Origin: Halomonas sp. M20
GTDB taxonomy: Bacteria; Pseudomonadota; Gammaproteobacteria; Pseudomonadales; Halomonadaceae
Assembly: GCF_020622265.1 (NCBI RefSeq)
Contig: NZ_JACNMQ010000001.1
Location: 868,001-932,000 of the forward strand
Reading direction: 5' to 3'
Length of the DNA stretch: 64,000 nucleotides
Below the pieces are notes generated by a model. The model had not been told where the DNA came from, ran no database searches, and saw only the letters and a list, made by a program, of their open reading frames with translations. Made by a program: the position numbers and the translations under genes. Below are positions 26,620 through 37,341 of the stretch, one piece after another; the first letter of the stretch is position 1; the number at the start of each line of letters is the position of its first letter.

Positions 26620-27723
26620 TTATTTATCGCTTTGCGATTTAGCGCTGCGGTCATCGTTGCGATGTTCGATGGTCTCGGCGTAGCGGTCCAGAAAGGGCTT
26701 TTCTGCCGGATCCCAGCGATCCATGCCGGAGACGATGCGGTGCCAATAGGGGTAGAGTGGCGCGGGCCGGGTTAGCTGCTCCAAACGTTGGTGTTCCTCG
26801 TTGCTGAGCGTGAGCTCCGTGGCGGCGAGATTGTCGCGTAGATGCTCTTCAGTGCGGGCACCGACGATCAGCGAGGTGACCCCTGGTCGGTCCATCAGCC
26901 AGGCCAGACAGACACGAGCCGGTGAACAGTCATGGGCTTCACCGATGGCAAACAGCTCTTCGATAATGTCGTAGGCCCGCTCCATGTCGTGGATGTAAGG
27001 CTCTGGCCAGCCGTTGCCCTGGCGGGTGTTGGGCGGTGTTTCCTGACCGCGCCGCACCTTACCCGTCAGGAATCCTTCACCCAAAGGACCCCAGATCAGG
27101 CTGCCGACGTTCTGATCTAGCGCCAGGGGCATCAGTTCGTATTCCGCTTCACGTGATTCGGGGGTGTAATAAATCTGCTGGCTGACCGGCTTGATAAGGT
27201 TATGCGTTTCGGCCTTGCCGAGCATCTTCATCATCTGCCAGCCGCTGTAGTTCGAGGTGCCGTAGTAGCGGATCTTGCCACTGGTGACGAGATGGTGCAT
27301 CGCCTCCAAGGTCTCTTCGATTGGCGTGAGCCCATCCCAGTTGTGCAGTTGATAAAGATCGATGTGATCCGTGCCAAGACGCTTGAGGCTTGCCTCCACA
27401 GCGCGAATCAAGTGATAGCGCGATGCGCCGGTGTTGTTGGGATCGTCACCCAGGGGGCTGCGGCCCTTGGTCGCAAGAATGATGTCGTTGCGTTTGTTGC
27501 CCAGGGCCTTGCCGGTGACTTCTTCGGTGACACCTACGGAATAAAGATCCGCCGTGTCGACGAGATTGACTCCAGCGTCAAAGGCGACGTCGAGAATTCT
27601 TCTGGCCCCGTCGACATCGACGCTGGCCGCCTTCTCGAATCCGTTTGCCCCACCGAAGGGTACGGTTCCAAGAACGATCTTCGATACCATCAGGCCTGAA
27701 TTGCCTAGCGGACGATAATCCAT
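26620..27723 (-). CDS. aldo/keto reductase
   Basis: A 367-residue NAD(P)H-dependent oxidoreductase with a TIM-barrel. DTADLYSVG holds the catalytic Asp and Tyr, ILATKG the Lys, and YQLHNW the His of the AKR tetrad; GARTEEHLRDNLAA fits the 2'-phosphate-binding region. It resembles YajO/Tas-like and voltage-gated-channel-beta-like reductases, and the carbonyl substrate is not evident. AAGGAG precedes the ATG at 27723; a longer frame to 27759 is rejected for lack of a ribosome site. It is probably monocistronic. Confidence 0.9.
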   Translation of the reverse strand: MDYRPLGNSGLMVSKIVLGTVPFGGANGFEKAASVDVDGARRILDVAFDAGVNLVDTADLYSVGVTEEVTGKALGNKRNDIILATKGRSPLGDDPNNTGASRYHLIRAVEASLKRLGTDHIDLYQLHNWDGLTPIEETLEAMHHLVTSGKIRYYGTSNYSGWQMMKMLGKAETHNLIKPVSQQIYYTPESREAEYELMPLALDQNVGSLIWGPLGEGFLTGKVRRGQETPPNTRQGNGWPEPYIHDMERAYDIIEELFAIGEAHDCSPARVCLAWLMDRPGVTSLIVGARTEEHLRDNLAATELTLSNEEHQRLEQLTRPAPLYPYWHRIVSGMDRWDPAEKPFLDRYAETIEHRNDDRSAKSQSDK

Positions 27724-27820
27724 ATCGTGATTCTCCTTTTTCGGTCTTGTCAGAAGCATGAGTGTAGCGGCGCATCAGAGGCGTCAATATGATCGCTTAC
27801 TTGGGATGCGCTATACGACT

Positions 27821-28564
27821 CTAGTCGGCTTGAAGATCTTCATCCAATTCCTCGGCGGCGTCTTCATGAGAAAGCCGCATGCCCTGTGGCGGCAGGGCCA
27901 TGCCATCCAGGGTCGGGCCATCGGGGCCGAGCTGTAGGCGACCTTCGAGAAACCAGCGCACGGCGATGGGATAGATCAGATGCTCCCGGGCGTGAATCTT
28001 CTCGATTACCTCTTCCTCGCTATCGCCAGGACGGATTTTGAGTGCGGCCTGCATCACCACCGGACCACCATCGAGTTCTTCGGTGACAAAATGCACACTG
28101 GCGCCATGCTCTTCGCCACCATCGGCCATCACACGCTTGTGGGTATTGAGCCCTTGATAAGCGGGTAGCAGCGACGGATGAATGTTGAGCAGACGGCCGT
28201 AGAAACGATTCACGAAGATCGGTGAAAGAATGCGCATGAAACCCGCGAGTACGATGAGATCGGGTTCATGACGCTCGATCACCTTGATTAGCGCGCCATC
28301 AAAGGCCTCGCGGCTGTCGTATTCGTTATGAGGCAGTGCCACGGCATCGATACTCGCGTCTCGGGCACGTTTGAGGCCATGGGCATCGACCTTGTTGGAA
28401 ATTACCGCAACGATTTCGCCGCCCAGTTCATCGAAGGACTGGGCATCGATCAGTGCCTGCAGGTTGCTGCCATTGCCGGAGATCAGTACAACAACGCGCC
28501 GTGCATCGGCCTTTTCGGCCTCGAAATCGTTGAGAGTGTCGCTGGTCGAATTCATATCGCTCAT
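27821..28564 (-). CDS. purN: phosphoribosylglycinamide formyltransferase PurN
   Basis: A 247-residue enzyme that transfers a formyl group from 10-formyl-THF to GAR in purine synthesis. [17 protein letters not shown], the catalytic [16 protein letters not shown] (Asn-His) and [13 protein letters not shown] (with the Asp) are diagnostic. It is longer than E. coli PurN (212) because of an acidic N-terminal leader and an acidic C-terminal tail, common in halophiles. Its ATG overlaps the purM stop (ATGA); an in-frame ATG three codons on is possible. Confidence 0.96.
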   Translation of the reverse strand: MSDMNSTSDTLNDFEAEKADARRVVVLISGNGSNLQALIDAQSFDELGGEIVAVISNKVDAHGLKRARDASIDAVALPHNEYDSREAFDGALIKVIERHEPDLIVLAGFMRILSPIFVNRFYGRLLNIHPSLLPAYQGLNTHKRVMADGGEEHGASVHFVTEELDGGPVVMQAALKIRPGDSEEEVIEKIHAREHLIYPIAVRWFLEGRLQLGPDGPTLDGMALPPQGMRLSHEDAAEELDEDLQAD

Positions 28565-29661
28565 CGTTCCAGGTTCTCCAGGCGCACCTGCTCTTCGGGG
28601 TTGTCGTCAGCGCCTTCACCCGATCCTTTCCGAGAGACGATCTCCCCCAGGCGAACCACCTGCTCACCAAAGGCTTCCAGGTGGCGCTGGGCGGCCTCGG
28701 CCTGGGCAGCTGAAACTACCAGGATCATGCCGATGCCGCAGTTGAGTACCCGGTACATCTCGCGCTCGGCAATGTTGCCCTGGCGCTGGAGCCAATCGAA
28801 TACCGCCGGGCGCTGCCAGGCACTCACATCGATCCGTGCAGTCAAGTGGTCCGGCAATACCCGCGGCACGTTTTCGAGCAGACCGCCGCCGGTGATGTGG
28901 GAGAGTGCATGCACCTCGATATTGCTGTCCCGGATCAGGGAAAGCAGCGGCTTGACATAGATGCGCGTCGGTGCGAGCAGGGCGTCGCCCAAGGGTTGGC
29001 CATCCAGATCGGTATCGAGGTCGGCGCCGCTGACTTCCAGTACCTTGCGGATCAGGGAATAGCCGTTGGAGTGAGGGCCTGAGGAAGCCAGGCCTAAAAT
29101 CACATCTCCCTCGGCTACCTTGCTACCGTCCAGAATTTCCGATTTTTCCACCACGCCGACGCAGAAACCCGCCAAATCATAGTCACTACCTGCATACATG
29201 CCCGGCATTTCGGCGGTTTCACCCCCGACGAGGGCACAGCCGGCCTGCACACAGCCCTCGCCGATGCCGGTCACCACGTCCGTGGCGATATCCACATCGA
29301 GCTTGCCCGTGGCATAGTAGTCGAGAAATTGCAGCGGCTCGGCGCCGGCCACTACCAAATCGTTGACGCACATGGCGACAAGATCGATGCCAATAGTGTC
29401 GTGACGATTCAGGTCCATGGCCAGGCGTAGCTTGGTGCCTACTCCGTCAGTGCCAGTGACCAGTACCGGCTCGCGATAACCGCTGGGTAGTGCGCAGAGC
29501 GCTCCAAAACCTCCAAGTCCCCCCATCACTTCCGGGCGACTGGTACGCTTGGCAACGCCTTTGATGCGCTCAACCAGCTTGTTGCCGGCATCGATGTCAA
29601 CGCCCGCATCCTTGTAGCTCAATGATGGAGACTGGGGCTTGTCGGAGGCATTAGAAGTCAT
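28561..29661 (-). CDS. purM: phosphoribosylformylglycinamidine cyclo-ligase (AIR synthase) PurM
   Basis: A 366-residue ATP-dependent enzyme that closes the imidazole ring to give AIR, the step after FGAM synthesis. [31 protein letters not shown] and [16 protein letters not shown] are conserved. It is first in the purM-purN operon, with AGGA before the ATG. The N- and C-terminal extensions (20-25 polar residues) make it longer than E. coli PurM (345). The neighbouring perM-hda pair on the other strand repeats the Pseudomonas arrangement. Confidence 0.96.
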   Translation of the reverse strand: MTSNASDKPQSPSLSYKDAGVDIDAGNKLVERIKGVAKRTSRPEVMGGLGGFGALCALPSGYREPVLVTGTDGVGTKLRLAMDLNRHDTIGIDLVAMCVNDLVVAGAEPLQFLDYYATGKLDVDIATDVVTGIGEGCVQAGCALVGGETAEMPGMYAGSDYDLAGFCVGVVEKSEILDGSKVAEGDVILGLASSGPHSNGYSLIRKVLEVSGADLDTDLDGQPLGDALLAPTRIYVKPLLSLIRDSNIEVHALSHITGGGLLENVPRVLPDHLTARIDVSAWQRPAVFDWLQRQGNIAEREMYRVLNCGIGMILVVSAAQAEAAQRHLEAFGEQVVRLGEIVSRKGSGEGADDNPEEQVRLENLER

Positions 29662-29870
29662 GGCAGGTCCTGGAATCGATTGCCATCATGAAGAGCCGGT
29701 ATGAAAAGGCTGTCATGAACGGTTTATGGTGAATGGGCCGTCGTGAATGAACGGTCATAAATAGCCAAAGGGTCTGGTTAGGACAAGCGCGCGCATTGTA
29801 GCATCGCGTTTGCCGTGCTGCATGAGTCACAGGGGTTCACTTTCTTTTGGCACTTTCTTGAGAAGAAGTC

Positions 29871-30947
29871 ATGTCGCGAGTACATATCTGGTCCTTGTTG
29901 GTGTTGGCCGTCACGATCTGGCTACTGGTGTTGTTGGAGCCGATTCTGATGCCGTTTTTCATCAGCATCATCCTGGCCTATCTAGGCGATCCGCTGACGG
30001 ATCGATTGGAGGCTAAGGGATTGTCGCGACGCTGGTCGGTGAGCGTGGTGTTTCTAGTGCTGTCACTGGCGCTAACCCTTGCCATTATTGTGCTGGTGCC
30101 GTTGCTGGGCCGCCAGTTTCGCCAGCTTATAGAGGCGTTGCCTGAGGTTTTTGCCTGGGTGCAAACGGTCGCGGTGCCCTGGGTGCAGTCCTTTACCGGT
30201 GTGGATTTCTCGACGGATTTTGATCAACTGCGCCAGACGTTGATGAGCAACTGGAAGGAAACCAGTACCTATGCAGCGGTCATACTGGCGCAGATCTCTC
30301 GATCGGGCCTGGCCCTGGCGCTCTGGATCGCCAATTTGGCGCTGATCCCCGTTGTCACCTTCTATCTACTGTTGGATTGGGATCGGCTCAAGCGCCGCAT
30401 TCGTGATCTACTGCCTCGGCGTTACGAGCCGACCATCACTCATTTGGCGGTTCAGTGTGATGAAGTGCTTTCGGCATTTCTACGCGGTCAGCTATTGGTG
30501 ATGTTGAGCTTGGGGGTCGTCTACGCGGTGGGGCTGTCAGTCATCGGTATCAAATTCGGCATATTGATCGGCTTATTGGCGGGACTTGCTAGTATCGTGC
30601 CCTATCTTGGAGTAATCGTCGGGCTGGTGGTGGCGGCACTGGTGGCGTTCTTCCAATATGGTGATCTGCTGCATTTGGCAGGGGTCGGAGTAGTGTTTGC
30701 CATTGGACAGATGCTCGAAGGGATGGTGCTACAACCGCTGCTGCTAGGAGACAAGATCGGATTGCATCCAGTGGCGGTCATTTTTGCAGTGCTAGCGGGC
30801 GGGCAGCTATTCGGCTTCACCGGTATATTGCTTGCCTTGCCGGTTGCAGCGGTAGTTATGGTGCTGTTGCGCTATCTTCATGAGCGCTACAAAAGCAGCG
30901 ATTTATACGAAGAGACAGAATCCTCGAATGCCGACGGGGAGCTTTGA
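29871..30947 (+). CDS. AI-2E family transporter (PerM-like)
   Basis: A 358-residue inner-membrane protein with about seven or eight helices. EPILMPFFISIILAYLGDPLTDRLEAKGLSRRWS at the start and GILIGLLAGLASIVPYLGVIVG in the middle are the classical PerM/UPF0118 motifs, and the tail after the last helix is polar. Members include TqsA, which exports AI-2, and Na+/H+ antiporters in halophiles; the substrate here is unknown. hda starts within its stop codon, so the two are co-transcribed. Confidence 0.9.
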   Translation: MSRVHIWSLLVLAVTIWLLVLLEPILMPFFISIILAYLGDPLTDRLEAKGLSRRWSVSVVFLVLSLALTLAIIVLVPLLGRQFRQLIEALPEVFAWVQTVAVPWVQSFTGVDFSTDFDQLRQTLMSNWKETSTYAAVILAQISRSGLALALWIANLALIPVVTFYLLLDWDRLKRRIRDLLPRRYEPTITHLAVQCDEVLSAFLRGQLLVMLSLGVVYAVGLSVIGIKFGILIGLLAGLASIVPYLGVIVGLVVAALVAFFQYGDLLHLAGVGVVFAIGQMLEGMVLQPLLLGDKIGLHPVAVIFAVLAGGQLFGFTGILLALPVAAVVMVLLRYLHERYKSSDLYEETESSNADGEL

Positions 30948-31648
30948 TGACGAGCGCGACCGGACAGCTTTCCTTGGGTATCGGATTGCGCGATGACGCC
31001 ACCTTTGCCAATTTTCTGTCTAGGGGTAACGAAACTGCGGCGGCCACCCTGAAACGTCAACTCGACCCAAGTGGGGAGTCTTTCGTTTATCTTTGGGGTG
31101 CTTCGAGCTCCGGTCGCAGCCATCTATTGCAGGCAGCCTGTCATGCGGCCGGCGCCCAAGACCAGAGGGCGCTCTATCTTCCCTTGAACGAGCTGGGACA
31201 TTTTCCACCCCACATGCTTGAGGATATAGAGCGGCTCGATCTCGTGGCGATCGATGATCTCGATCGAGTGATAGGGCGCAAGCGTTGGGAAGAAGCGCTG
31301 TTTCACAGCTTCAATCGTCTACGTGATGCCAATAAGCGCTTGGTGATAGGTGCGTCTGCCGCGCCCCGTCAACTGAATGTGGCGCTAGCGGATCTGGCCT
31401 CGCGACTGGCCTGGGGCACGACCTTTCATTTGCAGCGCCTCGATGATCAAGGGCGTTTTGAGGCGCTACAATTGCGCGCCCGCGTCCGGGGAATGCAGCT
31501 GTCCGATGAGGTAACGCGCTATATCCTGCATCGCGGGCCGCGGCGCCTCGACGAACTGTTTCGTTTGCTGGAGCGACTCGATCGCGCCTCGCTTTCCGCT
31601 CAGCGCAAGGTGACGATCCCGTTCGTGAAGCAGACCTTGAATTGGTAA
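30947..31648 (+). CDS. hda: DnaA regulatory inactivator Hda
   Basis: A 233-residue DnaA-like AAA+ protein that, bound to the DNA sliding clamp, stimulates ATP hydrolysis by DnaA and prevents re-initiation. QLSLGI near the N-terminus is the clamp-binding motif. FVYLWGASSSGRSHLLQA is a Walker A region altered in the usual Hda way (lacking the GKT of DnaA), and VAIDDLDRVIG is Walker B. The ATG shares one base with the stop of the preceding gene (TGATG). Confidence 0.94.
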   Translation: MTSATGQLSLGIGLRDDATFANFLSRGNETAAATLKRQLDPSGESFVYLWGASSSGRSHLLQAACHAAGAQDQRALYLPLNELGHFPPHMLEDIERLDLVAIDDLDRVIGRKRWEEALFHSFNRLRDANKRLVIGASAAPRQLNVALADLASRLAWGTTFHLQRLDDQGRFEALQLRARVRGMQLSDEVTRYILHRGPRRLDELFRLLERLDRASLSAQRKVTIPFVKQTLNW

Positions 31649-31676
31649 GAGCGAGCTGGTGAGGCCCGCGCTGCTT

Positions 31677-32096
31677 TTACTCCCCGTTCAACGTCGCAAG
31701 AATCTGTCGTGTACCGCCCTGATCGCGATGTTCTCCCAGCCAGATGCCTTGCCATGTGCCCAGTGCCAAACGACCGCTGCTGACGGCGATGGTCAGTTGT
31801 GTGCCGAAAAGGCTGGCGGCAATATGTGCCGGCATATCGTCGGGTCCTTCGAGCGTATGGCGAAAATAGGGCAGGTCTCCCGGCACCCTGTCTCGCAAGA
31901 AAGCGTCCATGTCGTGACGCACGTCCGGGTCGGCATTTTCGTTCAGACTCAATGACGCAGAAGTGTGTAGCAACTGTAGATGTAGCAGGCCAATATCCAG
32001 CTCCGCCAGCTGGGGCAGGGCGTCATCGACTTCTCGAGTAATCAGATGAAAGCCCCGGTTCCGGGGCTTCAAGGAAATACGCTGTTGAATCCACAT
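31677..32096 (-). CDS. YjbQ-family protein (UPF0047)
   Basis: A 139-residue protein of the YjbQ/UPF0047 family, with HLITREVDDAL, LHLQLLHTSASLSLNENADPDV and LGTWQGIWLGEHRD, which carry the conserved His, Asn, Asp and Glu cluster. Some members have weak thiamine-phosphate-synthase activity and the family is called secondary thiamine-phosphate synthase; the physiological role is unsettled. It converges with hda and is followed on the same strand by a lipoprotein gene lying upstream in transcription. Confidence 0.9.
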   Translation of the reverse strand: MWIQQRISLKPRNRGFHLITREVDDALPQLAELDIGLLHLQLLHTSASLSLNENADPDVRHDMDAFLRDRVPGDLPYFRHTLEGPDDMPAHIAASLFGTQLTIAVSSGRLALGTWQGIWLGEHRDQGGTRQILATLNGE

Positions 32097-32147
32097 GATG
32101 TTTGCTTCCTTGAGCTGCTCTATCTGAAGCGTTCTTTCTGCAACGTG

Positions 32148-32666
32148 CTATCTGGAAAGCTCGATTTTCTTGCCTTGGCCCTTGCCGAGGCTGACCTGAT
32201 TGATGATGACCACGCGTTCGCCGCCGGGTCGAGCGACCCTGCCGGCCACATAGAAGACCCCCGCTGGTAAACCGGTGATCTTGAAATAACCTTGCTCATC
32301 GGCCTTGGCGTAATGGGTATAGGCTTGGGCACGAGGATCCGCAGGTTCTATGTAGCCTCCTGCCAGCGCGACTTCCGCAGCCTCGGCGGAGTAACGGGTC
32401 GCCGGCGCCACCGAGACGGTTTCGCCAGCGCCATAGACAACGCCGCTGGCTGTGCGAATGAACAGCCGACCCGAGATCGATGCGGTGCCGTTTTTATCCA
32501 GCTTGGCATACTCCTGTTCGGGAAAGGCGATCTTGCGCTCGACCTGCTCGGGTGGCGGTTCGGTGCGATCTTCGACAACCGGCGGCCCTGTATCCGGTCC
32601 TCTTCCCACGAACTCACACCCACCCAGTAACAACCCTGCTAGTGCGATGGCGATCCACTTGCCCAT
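32148..32666 (-). CDS. lipoprotein with carboxypeptidase-regulatory-like fold
   Basis: A 172-residue envelope protein with a clear lipoprotein signal (GKWIAIALAGLLLGGC). A Pro-rich linker (TGPPVVEDRTEPPPEQ) leads to a beta-rich domain with ASISGRLFIRTASGVVYGAGETVSVAP and GYFKITGLPAGVFYVAGRV, which looks like a transthyretin/CarboxypepD_reg sandwich. The residue after the lipid Cys is Glu, not Asp, so outer-membrane sorting is expected. The function is unknown. It may be co-transcribed with yjbQ. Confidence 0.78.
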   Translation of the reverse strand: MGKWIAIALAGLLLGGCEFVGRGPDTGPPVVEDRTEPPPEQVERKIAFPEQEYAKLDKNGTASISGRLFIRTASGVVYGAGETVSVAPATRYSAEAAEVALAGGYIEPADPRAQAYTHYAKADEQGYFKITGLPAGVFYVAGRVARPGGERVVIINQVSLGKGQGKKIELSR

Positions 32667-32852
32667 GTCATCCTTCCTCGTATCGTTGATCGGTATCAGT
32701 CTACCGTGGTGCGATCACGCGACCAATGCTGAACCGTGAACAAAGAACTCCTCGGGCACGGATAGCGGATAATGACCTTGAAAAATTCACGATTCAGCAC
32801 AAGGCTTTAGTGACTACACCGAATAGCGTTTCACAGGACAGGAGGACGTCAC

Positions 32853-34232
<1,380 letters not shown>

Positions 34233-34256
34233 TTCACCTGCATGGCGACGCCTGGC

Positions 34257-35330
34257 TCAGGCTTCGCCATCGCCTTTATCTCTAGCCTCCTGAATGGTTT
34301 CCTTGGCATCCTGCTGGTCCGCGTCATCCGCTTCCAACGGCTCGTTTTCGTCCACCCGTGCAGGCTGAAAGCTGAAGGTAGCTAAAATGGGGAAATGGTC
34401 GGAGCCGTAGTATTTAAGACGCTTCATCATGACCAGCTGAAAATGATCGCTGATGAAGATGTGATCCAGTGGCCAGCGCAGAAAGGGGTATTTGGCATGA
34501 AAAGTGCTGAACATGCCCCGGCCTCGGCGTGGATCGAGCATGCGACTGACGCGACAGAATCTTCGGGTGGTGTCGGACCAGGCGACGTCGTTGAGATCTC
34601 CGGCAACCAGCGTCGGCTGGTGTTCGGACTGTTCGATGCCTTTGCCTACCAACAACAGCTCCGCATCACGCCATAGCGAAACATCACTCTCGCTGGGAGA
34701 GGGTGGCCGCGGGTGTAGCGCATGAAAGCGAATGCGTGTGCCATCTTCCATGGGTAGCCAGGCATGAATCGAGGGAATATCGCTCTGAATGAGCCACTTC
34801 ACCTCCGCATCTTCGAGGGGAATGCGCGAAAATAGATGCATGCCGTACAGGTTGTCCAGAGGGATTTCAACGCTGTGTGGCCACTCCTGCTGTAGGGAAT
34901 GCTCTAGCTGTAGCCCCCACCAGGCATCGGATTCCAGGGTCAGCACTACATCGGGCTGATGCTCATGAATTTGTCCTAATAGCCCTTGGGCGTTGCGGTT
35001 GGGCGTGAGTACGTTGGCGACAAGCAAGGTAATGTGGCGCTGCTCGTTGTCGTTGCCAATGAACTTGACCTGTTTGGGCCAGAAGGGGGTCCAGGGCAGG
35101 ATATAACCGCCTTGAATGAGAGCAACCAGAGCGCAGGCAGCGACCGACAGCCAGCGCCAATCCGTATCGCCCCAAATCCCTTGAACCACTGCGATGACGA
35201 GGGCTAGACAGGCCAGTTGCAGACGAGGGAAATCGAAACCGCGCACAGACCAATGATAGAAAGGCAGAAAGGGAAGCAGGGTCGCGATCAGCAAAAGAAC
35301 CGCTACTAACCCTAGAATGATGTCCAGCAT
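34257..35330 (-). CDS. endonuclease/exonuclease/phosphatase family membrane protein
   Basis: A 357-residue protein with about three hydrophobic helices in the first 80 residues and then an EEP (DNase I-like) domain. LLVANVLTPNRN, VVLTLESDAWW with the metal Glu, LVAGDLNDVAWS with Asp and Asn, and the terminal YYGSDHFPILATF with Asp-His form the complete catalytic set. It may hydrolyse phosphodiesters or phospholipids outside the cytoplasm. The last 40 residues are very acidic. The function is unknown beyond the family. It converges with fumC. Confidence 0.85.
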   Translation of the reverse strand: MLDIILGLVAVLLLIATLLPFLPFYHWSVRGFDFPRLQLACLALVIAVVQGIWGDTDWRWLSVAACALVALIQGGYILPWTPFWPKQVKFIGNDNEQRHITLLVANVLTPNRNAQGLLGQIHEHQPDVVLTLESDAWWGLQLEHSLQQEWPHSVEIPLDNLYGMHLFSRIPLEDAEVKWLIQSDIPSIHAWLPMEDGTRIRFHALHPRPPSPSESDVSLWRDAELLLVGKGIEQSEHQPTLVAGDLNDVAWSDTTRRFCRVSRMLDPRRGRGMFSTFHAKYPFLRWPLDHIFISDHFQLVMMKRLKYYGSDHFPILATFSFQPARVDENEPLEADDADQQDAKETIQEARDKGDGEA

Positions 35331-35509
35331 TTAAATCTCTCCTGACTGAATGGGCTTCCCCCATTCAGGGATTGTTGTTTCTTGCTTGAGCGCCATGGTG
35401 CCATTCAAGCGAAGCTGAATCATTACTAATCTTCGTTTGACTAGGTGTATTTTCTTACGCTTCTTCGCATGAACTGGAATACGCTATCCTGTTTACGATG
35501 CATTCGATC

Positions 35510-35537
35510 TTGCATTCAACGGCACCATGGGTAGAAT
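35510..35537 (+). promoter_or_regulatory. sigma-70 promoter of the tRNA-Val pair
   Basis: TTGCAT and TAGAAT are separated by 16 bp, about 63 bp upstream of the first tRNA. The downstream GC-rich segment would form the 5' leader removed by processing. Confidence 0.55.
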
Positions 35538-35600
35538 ACCCATCCGTTGCCACGCGCAGCTCGATGAAAGCGTGATGCGCGCATAGCGCAAAAACTCGGC

Positions 35601-35677
35601 AGGACCATAGCTCAGTTGGTTAGAGCGCCACGTTGACATCGTGGAGGTCAGCGGTTCAAATCCGCTTGGTCCTACCA
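35601..35677 (+). tRNA. tRNA-Val (anticodon GAC), copy 1
   Basis: A complete 77-nt cloverleaf with encoded CCA. The acceptor arm pairs AGGACCA with TGGTCCT, the anticodon arm is CCACG-TTGACAT-CGTGG with anticodon GAC, and the T arm is AGCGG-TTCAAAT-CCGCT. It reads valine codons GUC and GUU. Confidence 0.97.
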
Positions 35678-35719
35678 TCATCGCGAGTTTATCTTCATGA
35701 ATGAAGAGTGTGCATTTGC

Positions 35720-35796
35720 AGGACCATAGCTCAGTTGGTTAGAGCGCCACGTTGACATCGTGGAGGTCAGCGGTTCAAATCCGCTTGGTCCTACCA
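35720..35796 (+). tRNA. tRNA-Val (anticodon GAC), copy 2
   Basis: Identical in all 77 bases to the first copy, 42 bp after it, and again with encoded CCA. The pair is surely co-transcribed and ends at the terminator that follows. Confidence 0.97.
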
Positions 35797-35803
35797 GATT
35801 CAG

Positions 35804-35839
35804 AAAGGCTCCGATGAGAAACCTCGTCGGAGCCTTTTG
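35804..35839 (+). terminator. terminator of the tRNA-Val operon
   Basis: A 15-bp stem with one G-T pair (35804-35818 with 35823-35837) closes a 4-nt loop and ends in TTTT. The A-rich left side allows use by the converging gene as well. Confidence 0.9.
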
Positions 35840-35862
35840 CATTTCAGCCTGTCTGGATAAAT

Positions 35863-36324
35863 TTACGTTTGGTTCAGATCGCTGGCCTGGACGAATACTT
35901 GCGCCAGACTCTCGATTCCCGATTGATCTTCTTTACCGAAGCGCTCAGGAAACGGGCTGTCCAGGTCCAGTACGCCCCATACCCGCTCCGCCACGAGGAT
36001 GGGAATGACCAGCTCGGCCCGGGAATCCGCATCACAGGCAATGTGATCCGCCACCGCATGCACGTCCTCCACCCGCTGGGTTTCACGACTGCGCGCCGCA
36101 GCACCGCAAACCCCCTTGTCGAAGGGGATCGGGTTGCAGGCGGGCTTGCCCTGAAATGGCCCCAGGCTGAGCAGTTCCGGCTCGCGCTGTAGATAGAACC
36201 CCACCCAGTTGAGCTGCGGCACTTCCTGCATGATGAAGGCGCAGGTCTGAGCCGCATTGGTCAACCAGTCCCGGGTATCGAGCAACGCTTCGAGTTGGCG
36301 GGCGAGCAGTTCATAATTCGCCAT
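35863..36324 (-). CDS. msrC: free methionine-(R)-sulfoxide reductase (GAF type)
   Basis: A 153-residue single GAF-domain enzyme that reduces free L-methionine-(R)-sulfoxide with thioredoxin. LNWVGFYL, GPFQGKPACNPIPFDKGVCGAA and HIACDADSRAELVIP show the three conserved cysteines of the E. coli MsrC/YebR family. It lies 5 bp after metQ on the same strand, so methionine import and repair of oxidised methionine share a transcript, a meaningful pairing. Confidence 0.92.
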   Translation of the reverse strand: MANYELLARQLEALLDTRDWLTNAAQTCAFIMQEVPQLNWVGFYLQREPELLSLGPFQGKPACNPIPFDKGVCGAAARSRETQRVEDVHAVADHIACDADSRAELVIPILVAERVWGVLDLDSPFPERFGKEDQSGIESLAQVFVQASDLNQT

Positions 36325-36329
36325 GCTGA

Positions 36330-37157
36330 TTACTCCCAGCCGGGAACCGCCGCTCCATCGAATAGCTCCTTCGCTTTTTCCTTGACCTCTTCGCTCTGGT
36401 AGGCCTCGACCAGCTGCTGGATCGCCTCGCGTTCTTCGTCGCCTCCGCGTACCACGATCAGGTTGACATAGGGTGACTCCGGGCCTTCCTTGATCAGCGC
36501 ATCGTCCAGGCTCAAACCCGCCGGCTGGGCGAAGGTATTGTTGATGAAGGCCATGTCAACATCCGGCAGAACCCGGGGCAGCTGGGCCGCTTCGATTTCG
36601 CGGAACTCGAAGTTATGCGGATTCTTGGCGATATCAATGGGGGTCGCCTCGAGATTGCTCACATCCTCGAGCTCGAGAAGCCCTTCGTTGTGCATCAGAA
36701 TCAGCGAGCGGCCTTCATTCGACGGATCGTTGGGCAGGGCGATGGTGGCCCCATCCGGCAGATCCTCGATGCTGTCGTATTTTTCGGAATAGGCCCCGAT
36801 GGGATAAACGAAGGTACGACCCGCGATAGCGAAATCGTAACCCCGGTCATCGACCATGCTCTGCATATAGGGTTCATGTTGGAAGGCGTTGGCATCCAGG
36901 CTACCGTCCGCCAACGCTGCGTTGGGCGAGACATAATCCGTGAACTCGACGATCTCCACCTCGAGATCGTGCTGCTCCTTGGCCAGACGCTTGGCGACCT
37001 GCATCACCTCGGTCTCCGGGCCCGCTACGGTACCCACCTTGATCGAATTCGAATCACCTTCGTCGCTGCCACCGCAACCGGCCAGCAGGGTTGCGCTCAA
37101 GAGCGTCGCGCCCAGCAGTCCGGTTGGGCGAATGATCTGTGCCAGGGTGTTTTTCAT
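36330..37157 (-). CDS. metQ: methionine-binding lipoprotein MetQ
   Basis: A 275-residue NlpA-family substrate-binding lipoprotein of the methionine importer. The lipobox LLAGC follows a hydrophobic signal, and the mature part has VGTVAGPETEVMQVA, ANAFQHEPYMQSM, IALPNDPSNEGRSL and FINNTFAQPAGL, all diagnostic. AAGGAG precedes the ATG. The gap of 184 bp after metI, larger than usual, could hold an internal promoter. Confidence 0.95.
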   Translation of the reverse strand: MKNTLAQIIRPTGLLGATLLSATLLAGCGGSDEGDSNSIKVGTVAGPETEVMQVAKRLAKEQHDLEVEIVEFTDYVSPNAALADGSLDANAFQHEPYMQSMVDDRGYDFAIAGRTFVYPIGAYSEKYDSIEDLPDGATIALPNDPSNEGRSLILMHNEGLLELEDVSNLEATPIDIAKNPHNFEFREIEAAQLPRVLPDVDMAFINNTFAQPAGLSLDDALIKEGPESPYVNLIVVRGGDEEREAIQQLVEAYQSEEVKEKAKELFDGAAVPGWE

Positions 37158-37341
37158 AGGTGTTGCTCCTTATGTGAATCAGCAAAAGATATTTGTTGAG
37201 GAAGAGTTACTAAATTGCCGAACGGAATGAAGAACAAGGCGCACGGAACGCAAAAAACGAGACATAACTGGGTGTTAGGCGAGTTTTTGAGTACCGTGCA
37301 ACGCCGTAATTCATCCGTGCAGGCATTTAGTGTCCCGTGCA